The notes below the pieces were generated by a model. That model was not told where the DNA came from and made no database searches. It saw only the letters and a list, made by a program, of their open reading frames with translations. Shown one piece after another: positions 12,966 to 24,665 of a stretch of 64,000 nucleotides of DNA. Position 1 is the first letter of the stretch. Every line of letters starts with the position of its first letter. The position numbers and the translations under genes were made by a program. This DNA is from Limonium bicolor (Eukaryota; Streptophyta; Magnoliopsida; Caryophyllales; Plumbaginaceae), in the NCBI GenBank assembly GCA_023374045.1, contig CM041776.1, forward strand, positions 119,803,000-119,866,999, written 5' to 3'.

Positions 12966-13225
12966 TTTGACCAAGTCAACCTTTGACCAAGTCCGACTTT
13001 GCCCAAGTCCACCGTTGACCGAGGCCTACACTTCTAACTCTAACCTGGTCCCGTGTTGACCAACATGAACTTTGACCAGTCCAAGCTTGACCTTGATCCA
13101 ACTTTGACCAATCTAAACTTTGACTTTGACCCAACTCTAACCTGGTCCCGTGTTAACCAACATGAACTTTGACCTTGACCCAACTTTGACTCAATTCCAT
13201 TTTGACTCGGTCTAACTTTGACTTG
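12966..13225 (+). promoter_or_regulatory. Dense cluster of TTGAC (W-box core) words in the LTR
   Basis: I count 14 TTGAC words on the plus strand between 12967 and 13222, many as TTGACC. They include a near-duplicate around CCTGGTCCCGTGTT at 13044 and 13142. TTGAC(C/T) is the core recognised by WRKY factors. The words sit in a simple repetitive context, so regulatory function is a hypothesis. Confidence 0.5.
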
Positions 13226-13244
13226 GTCCGTTTTCCAACCCCAA

Positions 13245-13485
13245 CCCCAACCCACTTCATTCAAATCAAATTCGTTTCGAACCCAATTCACTTCAATTCC
13301 AATTCAATTGAAAACTTCATTCGATTCCAATTCAATTCAAAACTTCATTCAATTCCAATTCAATTCAAAGCTTCATTCAATTCCAAATTCAATTCAAATC
13401 CAAATTCAATTCAATTCCAAATCATTCAAATCCAAATTCACTTCAATTCAAATCAATATTCATTCAACCTGGTTCAACTTTGATT
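13245..13485 (+). repeat. ATTCAATTC-type low-complexity stretch (partner copy at about 110-340)
   Basis: The stretch is built of ATTCAATTCAAA, TTCCAATTC and similar words with no exact period. Frames through it encode N/S/F-rich peptides without biological meaning. It is present in both LTR copies with small length differences. Confidence 0.75.
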
Positions 13486-13514
13486 TCAATTTCATTCCAA
13501 TTTCTCCCACACTT

Positions 13515-13823
13515 TAAATGTCTCATAGACCCGAGCGTCTCACAGACTTTGTCATTCCAATGATTTGAACGTCTCACAGACCTGAGCGTCTCATAGACCC
13601 GAGCGTCTCACAGACCCAAGCGTCTCACAGACTTCGACATCTCAAGGTTTCAAATGTCTCATAGACCCGAGCGTCTCACAGACTTTGTCATTCCAATGAT
13701 TTGAACGTCTCACAGACCTGAGCGTCTCATAGACCCGAGCGTCTCACAGACCCAAGCGTCTCACAGACTTCGACATCTCAAGGTTTCAAACGTCTCATAG
13801 ACCCGAGCGTCTCACAGACTAAC
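13515..13823 (+). repeat. 136-bp tandem repeat, 3' LTR copy
   Basis: Two full units and a partial third of the same 136-bp array described at 374-680. Copy number and order are unchanged between the LTRs, consistent with a recent insertion. Confidence 0.85.
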
Positions 13824-14699
13824 ACGTTAAACCAAAAACTTCTCCAACTCCTCAAAATCTCCGAAAAACCCAAAAAACCGTGAACTACGTAAGGTCTGAT
13901 CTCAACAGGGAGTTGAGTACGTAGGCAGCCCATCTAGGGTGCGACCCCATTCCAAATCAAAAAACCCTTTCCCATTGTGAGACGGTACTCATACCTCTCC
14001 TAGCATTCCAATCTCTTCTGACTCACTTTAAACCCTCAAACCTTTAGACTTCGGGTCTTCTTCATCCACTAATCAATAAGCTTTCCCTCGATTTTACTAT
14101 TTACATTCGATCAACTCTCAACCTGTCAACCCTTTCATTTGGTGCTAGCTTGCAGAAAAGCTCGCCTCATCCACTCTCTTTCTCTCTTCCCGTCCTAATC
14201 CTATCCTTGGCTTTTAAATGAATCTCTCTAAAAAGGTTTTGAAAGAAAGCGATCCCGACAATTGGAGACCGAGGTTTCCTCGGGCACCAATCCTAAGTCG
14301 TGGTCGTTGCCACTTCTAAGGGGTGTAACCCAGTGCGAACCCACATAGAATCTCTGACATGACCAGATAAGTCATATTCACAATTTCAGAGTCAATTAAC
14401 GGTTCTTGGAACCCTTCTCCTCCCTTCCTAGTTCATTAGGTCAAACTAGGTGGCGACTCTAGTCAACTCCGCCTTATAGAGGCATAAGTCCGCGTGGAGC
14501 CCATCGAGAGCGGGTGTAGTGCACACTTGCACTCCCCTTTATGCTTTCTGGGAAAGACGGACGATTTAGTAGGTATTTGAGGGATGCCAAAATAACAGGT
14601 TTTTCACCCTCCACAGAATGGCATTTTTTAGGATCTAGGCTTTTCAGTCAAGAACCATATTAGATAGACCCCCCTCATACCGAAAAATCACCCTCCACA

Positions 14700-15030
14700 A
14701 TGAGGACGCACTACGAGAGTAGGAGCGGTTAGACTTAGGATGGGCTGTTTATTTTGAGTACGGGTTGCGCTTGTGCACCCGTCTGTTTATTTAAACTGAT
14801 GTAAGGTTGTGATTATGACTTAGCTACTTGTACTCGGTTGGTTGTGGTATTTTGGATGGTGATGTTTTGGGTTGGTCATTTATTTTGGATAAGTGTTGTA
14901 ATTGATAAGGCCGGTATATTCTAACGATCAGACCGTGGCAAGGTCCAAGTGTTTATTGTTTCCGCTGCGACGAATTCGATTAAGTGTTCAGTTTGCGATA
15001 ACCACGATTGGCTTTGGATGGGGTGTTACA
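14700..15030 (+). repeat. 3' end fragment of another plus-strand LTR
   Basis: This segment matches neither neighbour and ends in GGGGTGTTACA at 15030, the kind of LTR terminus shared by the Tekay-like elements here. It also has the TTTCCGCTGC word found near the ends of the LTRs starting at 21025 and 53072. The simplest reading is that this LTR inserted into the minus-strand LTR at 15031 and was then itself interrupted by the Tat-like element at 14699/14700. The rest of it should lie left of the window. Confidence 0.55.
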
Positions 15031-16113
15031 GGGGTTTTCACCCATGAATCAAATGGAGAGTCCCACCACCATTGGAGGGTTGAAACGAAGCTCAAAAAAA
15101 AGAGGAGAACTTGGTAAGAGAGAGAGCAAAAATCGGCTACCAAAGGAGGAAGAGCAAGAATGAGTTTTTCTATGAAATTTTTACCTTGTTTGAAAGAGGA
15201 GGCTCCAAGCTACACATTGGTGCTATTTTCTCTTCACATGGGGAAAACCCATGGAGATGAAGTTCTTCATTTTTGGATTTTGAAAAGAGAGATAGATAGA
15301 GAATGATGAGAGGAACACAAATATGTGTTTTGTTTTTGATTTGGAGCATTTTTGTGGCTTGAGCAAGAGGATGAAGAGGGCTGCTATGGAAGCTTGTGGA
15401 GAGCTTCAAAAATCACCCCAGCCAGAGAGGGGAGGAGGAAGACGGTGAGAGAAAAAGAAATGGGAGAGAGAGAAGAGAGAAATGAGGGAGGAGAGAGAGG
15501 ATGTCACTTTTTCTTCTTTTTCTTCTTTTCTTTCTTTCTTTCTTCCTATGTGTGTGAGGGGAGGCTTCTTTACTAACTAAAACTGGCCCCCACATGTATA
15601 TAAGCTGGAGCGTTTTTCGTCTTTTACAGAAAACGCTCGTCAATTTACCCGGTTTTAGCACTATTAACTAACCGGGCCCGTTTTCCGGAATTTTCTCGTT
15701 TCTTTAAATTTTAATGGCTATTAAGCTCCCATTAATTTTTATTTATAGTTATTCGATGAACTATAATTTTTACGGGTTCGTTTGACCACTTAAAGTCACG
15801 TTTTCGGGTTTCCTCGAAAAACGTGCGCTAAAGCTTTATTAGCGTTTTAATTTGTTTTGTGGCTCCGTTTCCTTCGGGAATTGTTCCCATATATTATTTA
15901 GGCATTATTAAGGATTTAAATTAATTTAATACCCTATTTAAGGTTGTATTTCTCCTAGGGTCACCTAACGCTCAATTTAGCGTTTTTCGCCTTTTAAGCG
16001 TTTTCTCTTTTCTTTTGGATTTATTCTTTTTACCAAATTCTTTAGGCACTAATAGGCCCTTAAATATCACACTAGAGTAATTTAATCGCCCTAATTAGGT
16101 TCGGGGTATTTCA
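15031..16113 (-). repeat. Truncated 3' LTR of the minus-strand element
   Basis: The segment matches 39208-40281 closely, including the conserved hairpin with GAGCGTTTT / AAAACGCTC arms (15608-15638) and the purine-rich GAGAGAGAAG stretch near 15455-15500. The rest of the LTR is absent because another LTR abuts it at 15030. Confidence 0.85.
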
Positions 16114-16150
16114 ATCTACCCCCCTTAAGGAACTTTGCCCAAATTGGTGA
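16114..16150 (-). promoter_or_regulatory. Polypurine tract of the minus-strand element
   Basis: On the minus strand, CCTTAAGGGGGGTAGAT leads directly into the LTR start TGAAATACC. Just upstream, CAAATT and AAAGTT arms around a GGG loop form an imperfect stem, comparable to the stem at 34191-34208 in the plus-strand relative. Confidence 0.7.
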
Positions 16151-16235
16151 CTCTACTATTGTTAGTCATTTATACATATCATGTGCTGAGGTCATTATTT
16201 CTATAACCCTACAGGCTCAAAGTCAGTCTAGCCAG

Positions 16236-16505
16236 TGTGTACATACCGGTACACACCAAATCAGTTAAAAAAAATTAACGACCGTGGGTACCTACCAACA
16301 CCACACACATACATCCCAGTTCCATGCAACGTGTGTACACATCAGTACGTCACAAAACAATTTACCCTGTGCACATACCAGTGCAACACAAAAAAATTAT
16401 CAACCATGCAAATACCGGTGCAACACCAAATAATTATCATAGTGCAATTCAACCGTGTGTACGTGCCAGTACAACACAAGCGACGTAACAGTACAACCCC
16501 ACACT
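16236..16505. repeat. Degenerate GTGTACATACCAGTACAACAC repeats in the 3' untranslated part
   Basis: About six diverged units with GT(G)TACATACC and (A)GT(A/G)CAACAC words, some self-complementary such as GTGTAC...GTACAC (about 16236-16253). They sit just before the polypurine tract, the same relative position as the arrays in the other elements. Confidence 0.6.
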
Positions 16506-17267
16506 AAACCCATTTCATGCTTACTGCATTTATCCTAGCAGGATTACTTATGACCACTTACAGGGAGCCTCAAGAATTATTCAATACCGATGTGATCAGC
16601 ATCAGTGATGAACTATCTCTTCGCCCCAATTTGTGTTTCATCTCTCTTGATCACTAGTAAATCAAGTTCGACTTTGCACTTCCATTTCAAACAATCATGT
16701 AATTCAATCATTTACCATTTTCTATCTTTTAATTATTCTAGTCATAAAAACAAAGCAAAACATCTCCAAACGATGGAACTCAGTCCATCAATCATCCTCA
16801 ACTATCTCCAAATACTTACTTAAGAAATACAATACCTGTTGTAACTCCATTCATCCCCAAATAAAATCGATCAATTTCTATCCTCAAATTATACGCACAT
16901 ACAATCAATCAAGTTACCTAGGGGACTCACTTCCCACTAGGTTCAACATCGGTTTCATGCCGATTAATACTCATCAATTTCCTCAAACATTCTAATATCT
17001 CCCCACCAGTTTCATACCGGCTCATATTTCATACTATCCTCAATCGGGGTTCTCATTCCCATGTAGCTTCTCTACTCCATTCCACTTCTAATCTCACATT
17101 CAATACTTCTTTCCACCTAAAATCTCACAGATAATCAAATTTACACAAGGAGTGGATACGGATGTTTATGTAACATAAGTACCAATCATCCAAAACAATT
17201 TCTTTTGCACTATGCGCATTGTAGTTTACACACTTATTATGTAAAACATACACTTCGCGGTTCTCGG

Positions 17268-17306
17268 TCTACCCCCCTTAAAAAGGGATTGCGCCCACGT
17301 AATCTA
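17268..17306 (-). promoter_or_regulatory. Second, internal polypurine tract with upstream hairpin
   Basis: On the minus strand a stem of GATTACG and CGCAATC (plus-strand 17287-17304, one mismatch) precedes CCCTTTTTAAGGGGGGTAGA. It lies about 1.15 kb before the real 3' LTR and has a homologue at 32837-32870 in the plus-strand element. It could be a central-type plus-strand start or a relic of an older junction. Confidence 0.6.
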
Positions 17307-20300
17307 CCATGTGTCAACATTGGGCATAGGTCTAAGGCGTTCAGTCATCAAGCAGTGTTCTAACTTCCATGCGGTCTATTATACACTGAATTTTGGTCAA
17401 AGGGTCTTAACCATATCGTTGGTTAGTCCTTACACCAAGAATTTCCATCGGAGTTTATTTAACTCTTTAACCGGGTTCAATTCTAGCCTTAAAGGCTTCA
17501 AGGTATTGATAATTATCCATTCATTCACTAGGTGCATTAAACCTTATAATTTGGGCCCACTAGCTTCTACTGTGCGACCCTGATAACTTAGGGTTATTTG
17601 CCCTTCTCGTTATCCTTAATGTGTTATACATTATCGTTTTATCCCTTTTTATCTTGGGAATAAGGTTTATCAATCAAGCGTGGTATTCTTTTACCGTACG
17701 CGAATTCAATGAGTTACAAGTTTTCTGTCCAGCTCTTTGGAATCAATGTATATACTGTTCGTACTTCCATGATTATTCACTGGGTTCCTCTGACTTATTG
17801 TCGGTCGAGGTTAAGCCACTACCTAATTGTAGTGCTTCCTCTATTACCAATGGCTTCAGGACTATGCCCACCTACTGGTTCTTTACAAGTGTTCTTTTAC
17901 TTCTTAAATTTCCCTCTACTCTTACCACAATTGCCATCTTCCCAACTTCCTAGCTATCCCACTCGATCATTACTACTCAAGTGTAATACCAAAACACTCA
18001 GTCCTATAGAGTGCAGAGGCATAAACCCCTGGGCAGTAAATCTCTTGTGAGATTGCAATAGGAATGAATATTGATTCCTTGTTTCTTGAACTGTCTACTA
18101 TCTTTAAGGAATGAATATTGATTCCTTGTTTCTCGGACTGTCTACTATCTTTATTCATCAACTCCATCTCTTTGTATGATTTATCCACATGTATTGGTCG
18201 CTTGCTACGTGCCATGTTGGTATTTGTTTACAACTTCGGTTTCCATGGCATCCGTTATTACCTTAGCTTCTGCTTATGTCTTTCAACATTCATATAATGG
18301 TTTGCCATTCACTTGGCTGGTTACCGAATATGGTATCCTTTTATTCCTCTGAGCTCCTTGAGTGTCATCGATTTCCATACTTCAGGTTCATACTTCACGT
18401 ATTTCTTCTTAACCGACTACTCCTTGGTCTTCAATAATTGCTATCAAGGCTTATCTTACACATTGTTTGGCGATAATTGTATGCTCAAGCTTCACTACAT
18501 TTGTAGTTCTTAACGAGATATATTTCAGACATTTATTGATGGTATCCTCTTCTTTGGGATCCGTATGTTCTCAGCTCTTGCGGTATCACAATACCGAGGG
18601 GTATCTTGCTAGTTAGTTATTAAACTATTTACCGGTGCCATTTTTGGCAACTCGCCATATGGTTCACAATGGTTTTGCAACCGTTGGATTTGTATTGCAA
18701 TAGTTACTTGGAATACTAGCCTCTTTGCCTAGAGCTCTGCTCATCTTAAGCTGTTTACAAGCATTCCTTCTCCATAACCGTATATTGGTTTGGAGATAAC
18801 ACTGGGCTCCATGATAAGGATCATTGCATCACGCTTCCGTCCGTTGGATGCCCTTTAAGTGTCTTGACATTGATTAGTATCTATCAATTTAGGGTTTCCC
18901 CTGGTAAGTGGGATTCCCTTCGGTGTTCTAACCGAGTGTTCGTTGTAGCTCTGGCGTTCTTATTACGACACTTCATTCAACTATGTTGACTTTGATACCC
19001 TTATGGATTGCTCCTGGTTGTCATTGATTATGCCGTTACATTTGGCTAACATTTATGAGAATGTTTAATTCACTCCCCATTGCGGTTCAGATTTCAAATT
19101 GTCCCGTTTAGGGTTATACGTCTCCTATTCTCAAGGTAGACTATGGGTACTTCCCTTATGGTTTTAACCGGTTTGGTATTTCCTTTGGTGGTGATCGGTA
19201 TTCTCCGGTACCTTAAATGATCCCTTGGGTATTTCACTTTGTTCCTTGAACATTGGTGTGTTCATGCTAGGCATTGCCTTACTATGTTTTGACTGGGTTT
19301 CCATTCCAGCTAATGTACTTCATTTCAATATTCTTGAGACATATCCAATGTCTTTGATCAATTACTAGTGCTGCTCGCACTTTTTAATCTTAATTGTCCT
19401 CCTAGAATGAGTTATTGACTCACTTAGCTTGTAAGCTCGTCTGGGTTCTTCAATCGTTTGAGATATCCAACTGTCTCGGTTTGAATTTACCTTATGGTCC
19501 GTAGAACGGAGCTGACTACTTCCCGTGTTTCGTACACTACATGTATACATACGTGGGGTGCCTTATTGGTACGTTACCACTTAACCGACTAACTCACAAA
19601 TGGTCGGTCAGGCCTGAAAGCTCCTTCAGAGTGTGGTCATCCCACATCCCGTATTTGGGTACACTCGTAGTGTTCGTCACACGCCTAGGTGAAGTATTCT
19701 ATTGTCAACTCCTCTTGTATCATTCCATGATACTCACCGTGATTGTCTGGTTTGGTTTTAAAAATATGAGGTTTAAAAGAAAAGTTTGTGGTTTAAAAAG
19801 GAAAATCTAGGGTTTTGAAATAAAAATATTGAGTTTGAAAGAAGTTCTCTATGGCGTTGCCATGTCTGAGGTCTTGACCAAGTCTAGCTTCTCGCTGACT
19901 AGCATGTTGTTAACATAATGGTCAGGCTATTGGGCCTTTCCAAGGTTCCATTGTTTCAAGTCTTATGACTGGTGATCCTATATTTGCTTCAATTGTCATG
20001 GTTGTACTTAGTAAGTACTTGTTAGTCATCCAAAGGTCTTCCAATTGTCTTGTTGTTACTGCACTTCCCTTGGCAAGTGCGCGGGTAGGTCGGTTTTCAG
20101 GTTAAATAACACCGGTTACGGTGTTGTTTCCATCCAAATTTGATGTTTTATTGGATCTTCCTTCGATCCCTTGATCTTGGTGAGCAATTTCCTGAGTAGT
20201 CTCTCAACGTCCAGACATGGTTGTTGTTCATTTGGGTGCTTTCCTGATCCTTGTGGTACTCCAAGCACCCTGCTTCGTTGCTCGTTCCTACGCCTTTGCA

Positions 20301-20991
20301 GTTGTTACCAAAGTTGACAAGTCCATAGGAGCTACGTCGTAGTCCTGTTGGTGTAAGTCTTATGAATATTCTCATAGTTGTTTGAACCATTTTATTCAAG
20401 TATTATTGCCCTTTTTGGCATTGTAGGTTTGGAGTTAATCCAACCTTGACTGATTCCTTAGTCGGTTAGTATACCGTGGGTGGTACTGTCAAGCATTGCA
20501 TTCTGTAGGCTCTCTTTTCTCGGGTTTGCTATTCCGCCTTTCCGCTTCATTGCGTAGTTGTGCTTTCCTTCTCGTTGGTTGTGCATGGTCCTCGCGACTG
20601 CGAAGCATGTCGCCCCATGGTGCCACAAATTTAGTTATCCTCTGGCTAGGATCTTCAATCTACTGCTGTTTAGTACGGTTATTGTCGTTGAGATGGGAAT
20701 CGTCTTCAGGATTTCCAGTTCTCGGAATCTACCGTATGACTGGTTCTTCCTCTTTACAAAGTTCATTCTACAACTTCCAGATCAGGTCTTCCCGAGTATG
20801 AGAGGTCTTGCCATTTCTCTAGTGTTCTTCCCCAAACTTATAACGGGGTTGCGGAGGGCGGGACTGGTTATGTAGGTATCCAGATCATACCGGAAGTTCC
20901 TATCTAGCGTACCTCACACGCTAACACTCAACCCTTAGCCCTAAGTCTTTAATTCCTAACTCGGTATCTTCCTAAACTCGGTATTTAGACC

Positions 20992-21024
20992 ATCAGAGCG
21001 ATACTTCGCTCTGATACCACTTTT
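20992..21024 (-). other. Met-tRNA primer-binding site inside a hairpin
   Basis: TGGTATCAGAGC on the minus strand (21019-21008) is the usual plant initiator-Met primer site, five bases after the LTR end. ATCAGAGCG and CGCTCTGAT (20992-21000 and 21007-21015) pair perfectly around a 6-base loop, so most of the primer site is in a 9-bp stem. The plus-strand element has the same arrangement. Confidence 0.85.
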
Positions 21025-21539
21025 TGTAACACCCCTATCGGTAACCACACCATTACTCCTAACCCGTCTCCATTATCAACACATAAGCAGCGGAAATTCT
21101 AATACAACCGGGGGTGAAACAATGCCGTTAGCCACCCACGTGACTAACAAGGCCAATTCCAAACAAACAATACATCACACTATCAGTCTGATGGGTCTTT
21201 ACCGAGTACACTAGACAAATGATACATTCATTCCCTTATCAAATCTCAAACCAAATACAACCTTCAATCCCATGGTAAACAACACAATCCCCATTTAATA
21301 CTATACCGAGTATCTACAATTCCAAACATCATTAATGACCTTTCGGTCTTACATTTCCATAATACAATAATACAAATAATTAACAACTACCCTTGCTTAC
21401 TCACAACCCCGTCCTACTCTCGAACGGTGACCGGCTACAAGCCATATACAATTCACTACTATCGATACTTCACTCCTAGCTATCCAAGCTTAGCTGTCGG
21501 TCTCTTACTGTGATCATGTCCGCTTCGGGTACCTGCACA

Positions 21540-21620
21540 CTAAAAACGTTGCCCCTAGGGGCTCAGCTTACGCTGAATATGACTTCCGCGTACTAGCGAG
21601 GGTACGCCGCCTATTTGGTC
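21540..21620 (-). promoter_or_regulatory. Conserved LTR double-hairpin block, minus-strand element
   Basis: GCCCCTAGGGGC (21551-21562) is followed after one base by CAGCTTACGCTG (21564-21575). Relatives have CCCCCTAGGGGG, CCCCCAAGGGGG or GCCCC...GGGGC at the same place. The outer pair changes from G:C to C:G between copies while pairing is kept. Confidence 0.7.
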
Positions 21621-22080
21621 GAGAGCATGCGGTTCATTTTAATTCAAACATCATGCAATACAACAATACATCATACATGTACATTCACACAACACCCACA
21701 TTCAGTCCAGGAATACAATCCACACATATTTCACGTCCAGCTCGTTAAATTCATTAACCTTATTCTTAAACCTTGAGAGACCATATCTCAAGTGAGTTTC
21801 ATTCTCATCATTTACCAACCTCCCGCCCCTACCAGGTAGTTTACTTAACTCCTAGATCATTAGACAACCCTCCCGATCTAGTTTCTTAATTATTCTACTC
21901 TTGAATAATTTTAGGTTAAGCCTCAAAGGCCTCCGGGCAGAGACAAATATAGGTCTCAACACTGGGCTTTTATAATCTCCAACCGGGATTAGAAACATTC
22001 TCTCATGTTCCCTCTTCCTATCCCATAATACCCAACTTACCTCTTTAGACGGGTAACCTCTGTCGGTCTTACTCCACTCG

Positions 22081-22169
22081 GGCACCACTATGTGGCACAC
22101 GGCCCCGCAGGGCACCACTATGTGGCACACGGCCCCGCAGGGACCACTATGTGGCACACGGCCCGATAA
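22081..22169. repeat. Three tandem 30-bp units
   Basis: Two exact copies of a 30-bp unit (GGCACCACTATGTGGCACAC followed by GGCCCCGCAG) and a third lacking one base. It is local to this LTR copy and absent from the homologous place in the plus-strand LTRs as far as I can see, so it is a recent slippage product. Confidence 0.9.
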
Positions 22170-23213
22170 CAAGGGAGTTCGACCACGGATTCAGAAACAT
22201 ACGCTCTACTGCTTCCTCTTCCTTGCACGCGTGACTCACAGTCCCCCTAACCCAACTCTCGGGTTAGTAATAATAGATACTCATATTGAATTACATATAT
22301 AGATATTAGTCAGCCGCATCTCTCCCGATGCTATCATACAACTTAGGAGATTTTCCTATTTCTTTGTATCTGCCGATTTAAGGGTCGCCCCTACACTTCC
22401 ATTACTTAGAAACCATGTTCATTTTCTAATGTTGAGTCATATCCTTGCATAGGAGGCCAGCCATTCATATTAAGGACGTTCTATAGCCTCGTGTGTCGCT
22501 TGTTCTCATTTCGAGTGAGTTATTAAGTTTATTTTATCGTTGCCCATTTAATCGATGGTTTTCGTGGGTTACCTCGCTTTCGTTATTTCACATCATGACT
22601 ATTCCTTCAAGTCTCTAGTCAAACAAGACTCAACTATGAGTCGCACTACAGTACACAATCACATGCAAGCAACTCATTCACCATTCATCCATTTCATGAA
22701 TTATACAAACTTAGTTTAAATTCCATCCAACAAGCAACAATACAATACAAGCACTATTAAGTGCACACAATCCGATTCATGCATTTATCTTGTTAGGTGA
22801 TCACACAATCAAACAAGCACACAAATCGGGGTAACCAAGTTAGGATACAGACCATGAGGAAATCATACCTTTCACTGGGGTTTAACTTTACCGGGTCGCC
22901 TTATGCTCCTTGGTTCACATTTGTTCCTCCGACCTCACTTCCGAATCACTAATCACATATTAAGTGATTCTATTATCATTAAGGTAACACGGTATGCAAA
23001 ATTAGTACTCCCGTAGTTAACCCCGTTATCCCGTTAAGCTTAGGTTTTCTCATGTGTGTCTAAGTTAGCAACTTTCTCATTCACTTCACACACTTGTTTA
23101 CACTTCTTAGGACCTTTAAAGGTCCTTAATTAAGTCCTACTTAACTTATAATATCATTACCAATCCATTCCCTAGCTTAAACCCCACTTAAAGAACTTAT
23201 TTTCAAGTTTTCG

Positions 23214-23475
23214 GGTTGGTCCGGGACTTTGTACGGGACTTAAGTCCCGGACTAGTCATCGGTTAAACTCTCGGCTATATTTTCACTTGGTCCGGGACTT
23301 CATGCAGGGGTCAGGTCCCGGACCATAATGCAGGCAAACTCTTGGGCAGAAAATACAGGGTGGTCCGGGACATGGGCAAGGACCTAAGTCCCGGACCTAT
23401 CAAACTAGGTACTCTCGGGGGTTATTTCAGGGATGGTCCGGGACATGGTCCTGGACCTAGGTCCGGGACCCTGTT
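23214..23475 (-). repeat. Array of four palindromes, GGTCCGGGAC stem, about 73-bp spacing
   Basis: Units start near 23214, 23288, 23360 and 23434. Each has GGTCCGGGAC and GTCCCGGACC arms (some reduced) around a loop of about 15-20 bases. The array lies about 2.2 kb from the LTR start, the same place as the six-unit array of different stem sequence in the plus-strand LTR. Confidence 0.85.
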
Positions 23476-23477
23476 GC

Positions 23478-23957
23478 AGTTTTGACAGATTTGGCATTTT
23501 CCAAATCTGTTACAATTCCATTCTTTCACCATTTGATTTTCCAATATTCCCCACTTATAATCCACATGTTTTAGCACTTAATTACCCAACTAAACCACCT
23601 TAAACAAGTCACCAAATTCCCTCCTTAACTCTTGATTAATCCACTCAAATTCCTCACTTAATTTCAAACAAGCAAAATGCTAACTTTCAATTTCTGTTAT
23701 AGTTTTAAATGCCCTCTTTTTCTACCATTCCAACTATCCTCATTAATGCATTTCTAACTCATCATTGCTAGCTCCAACTTCTTACCAACCTCACCAAGTC
23801 CATGAATGACCTTACCAATTCATTTCTAGATATATACCATTCTAAAACCCAAATCCAACTCTCATTTCCACTATTCTAACACTAACTCCTTTTCTTGCTT
23901 TTCCAAAGCATTTCAATACTCCTACGCTACAGATTTTGCTTTTTCCTCCTCCTACCC
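23478..23957. other. AT-rich LTR sequence up to the nested insertion
   Basis: No gene. It holds GCAAAATCTGTAGC (RC) near 23930, which matches the plus-strand LTR near 25708. This supports that the minus and plus LTRs are related and continuous across the insertion. Confidence 0.6.
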
Positions 23958-24424
23958 TGAAATGCCCCGAACTTAAATATGTCGATTAAAATTATCCTAA
24001 TAGGTATTTAAGAGCCTAATAATGCTCAAGTAATATTGGGAAGGAAAAATAAATCCTAAAGAAATGAATAAACGCTTAAAAAGTGAAAACCGCTAAATAA
24101 GCGTTAAATAACCATACGAGGTATGAGACCTCGAATAGCGTATTATATGGACTCTAACGGCTTAATAAGTCCTAAATAATATGGGAACAACTCCCGAAGA
24201 AAACGGATCCAAATAATGAATTAAAACGCTAATAGAACTTTAGCGCACGTTTTTCGAGAAAACCCGAAAACGTGACCTTAAGTGGTCAAATGGACCCATA
24301 AAATTATAAATCATTAAATAAAATTATTAAGCATTTATGGAAGCTTAATAGTCAATTAAAATAATTAAATGAGGAAATTCCGGAAAACGGGCCCGGTTAG
24401 TGAATAGTACCTAAACCGGGTAAA

Positions 24425-24665
24425 ATAACGAGTGTTTTCTGTAAAAGACGAAAAACGCTCCAACTAGTAGTAATATAGGGGACCGGTTTTTATGAACTAA
24501 TTAACCCCCCCTCACACACTCACCTACTAGCTTGCTAAATAAAGAGCCAAAAAGCAAATAAAGTGAAAAAGGTAAAAGTACCTTACATATTCTTTTACCT
24601 CTCACTCACTAATCTCTCTCCTATCCTTCTTCTTCCCTCCTCACCGATTTCGCCTCCTCTCTCTT
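24425..24665 (+). promoter_or_regulatory. Probable LTR promoter: hairpin, AT-rich box, CT-rich initiator region
   Basis: About 470 bases into the LTR a stem GAGYGTTTT...AAAACGCTC is conserved in all five LTR copies of this group. It is followed by TAGTAATATAGGGG and then a CT-rich stretch (24598-24662). In the minus-strand copies the equivalent position reads TTATATACATG, a better TATA-like box. A U3/R boundary here would leave more than 3.5 kb of transcribed leader inside the LTR. The start site is inferred. Confidence 0.45.

Larger units (their letters stand above)
1..14699 (+). mobile_element. Giant non-coding LTR retrotransposon (Tat/Ogre-like LARD), left end outside the window
   Basis: Bases 1-1554 recur almost unchanged at 13139-14699, which marks them as the two LTRs of one element. 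The first copy is followed by a primer-binding site; the second ends in the same CACA and then runs into unrelated DNA. The 3' LTR begins at 8841 with TGTAGACACC after a purine-rich tract, so the LTR is about 5.86 kb and the 5' LTR starts roughly 4.3 kb before the window. The interior (1555-8840) has no gag or pol reading frame, only short chance frames. Very long LTRs, this primer site and a tandem array just before the 3' LTR are typical of Tat/Ogre elements. Lack of coding capacity makes it a large retrotransposon derivative that would need enzymes in trans. The Tat/Ogre label is inference; the paired-LTR structure is directly visible. Confidence 0.88.
8841..14699 (+). repeat. 3' LTR of the Tat-like element, about 5.86 kb
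   Basis: It starts TGTAGACACC and ends CCCTCCACA at 14699. Its last 1.56 kb matches window bases 1-1554; the first 4.3 kb has no partner here because the 5' LTR is cut by the window edge. The left part is T-rich (8880-9460), followed by a SINE-like patch, degenerate repeats (9720-10640), a poly-T run (about 11130-11150), an AT-rich stretch (11160-12500) and TTGAC/AGCCCA-rich DNA (12745-13240). A 5-bp target duplication beginning ATGAG would be expected at 14700, but the other side is outside the window. Confidence 0.88.
16114..21024 (-). other. Gene-free interior of the minus-strand element
   Basis: About 4.9 kb of long non-coding sequence. The part next to the primer site matches the interior start of the plus-strand element (28303 onward) for several hundred bases. 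The part near the polypurine tract carries degenerate repeats (16236-16505). No pol motifs are seen in any frame. Confidence 0.7.
21025..23957 (-). repeat. 5' LTR of the minus-strand element, right part (LTR 3' half)
   Basis: It starts TGTAACACCCC on the plus strand and is cut at 23957 by the nested element, resuming at 38580. It contains the double-hairpin block (21551-21575), a 3 x 30-bp repeat (22081-22169) and an array of four GGTCCGGGAC palindromes (23214-23475). Confidence 0.85.

Noticed and set aside
15409..15661. Lysine/serine-rich frames near 15352-15661
   Set aside because: They arise from GA/CT-rich leader DNA of the truncated LTR and differ in the homologous copy at 39440-39700.
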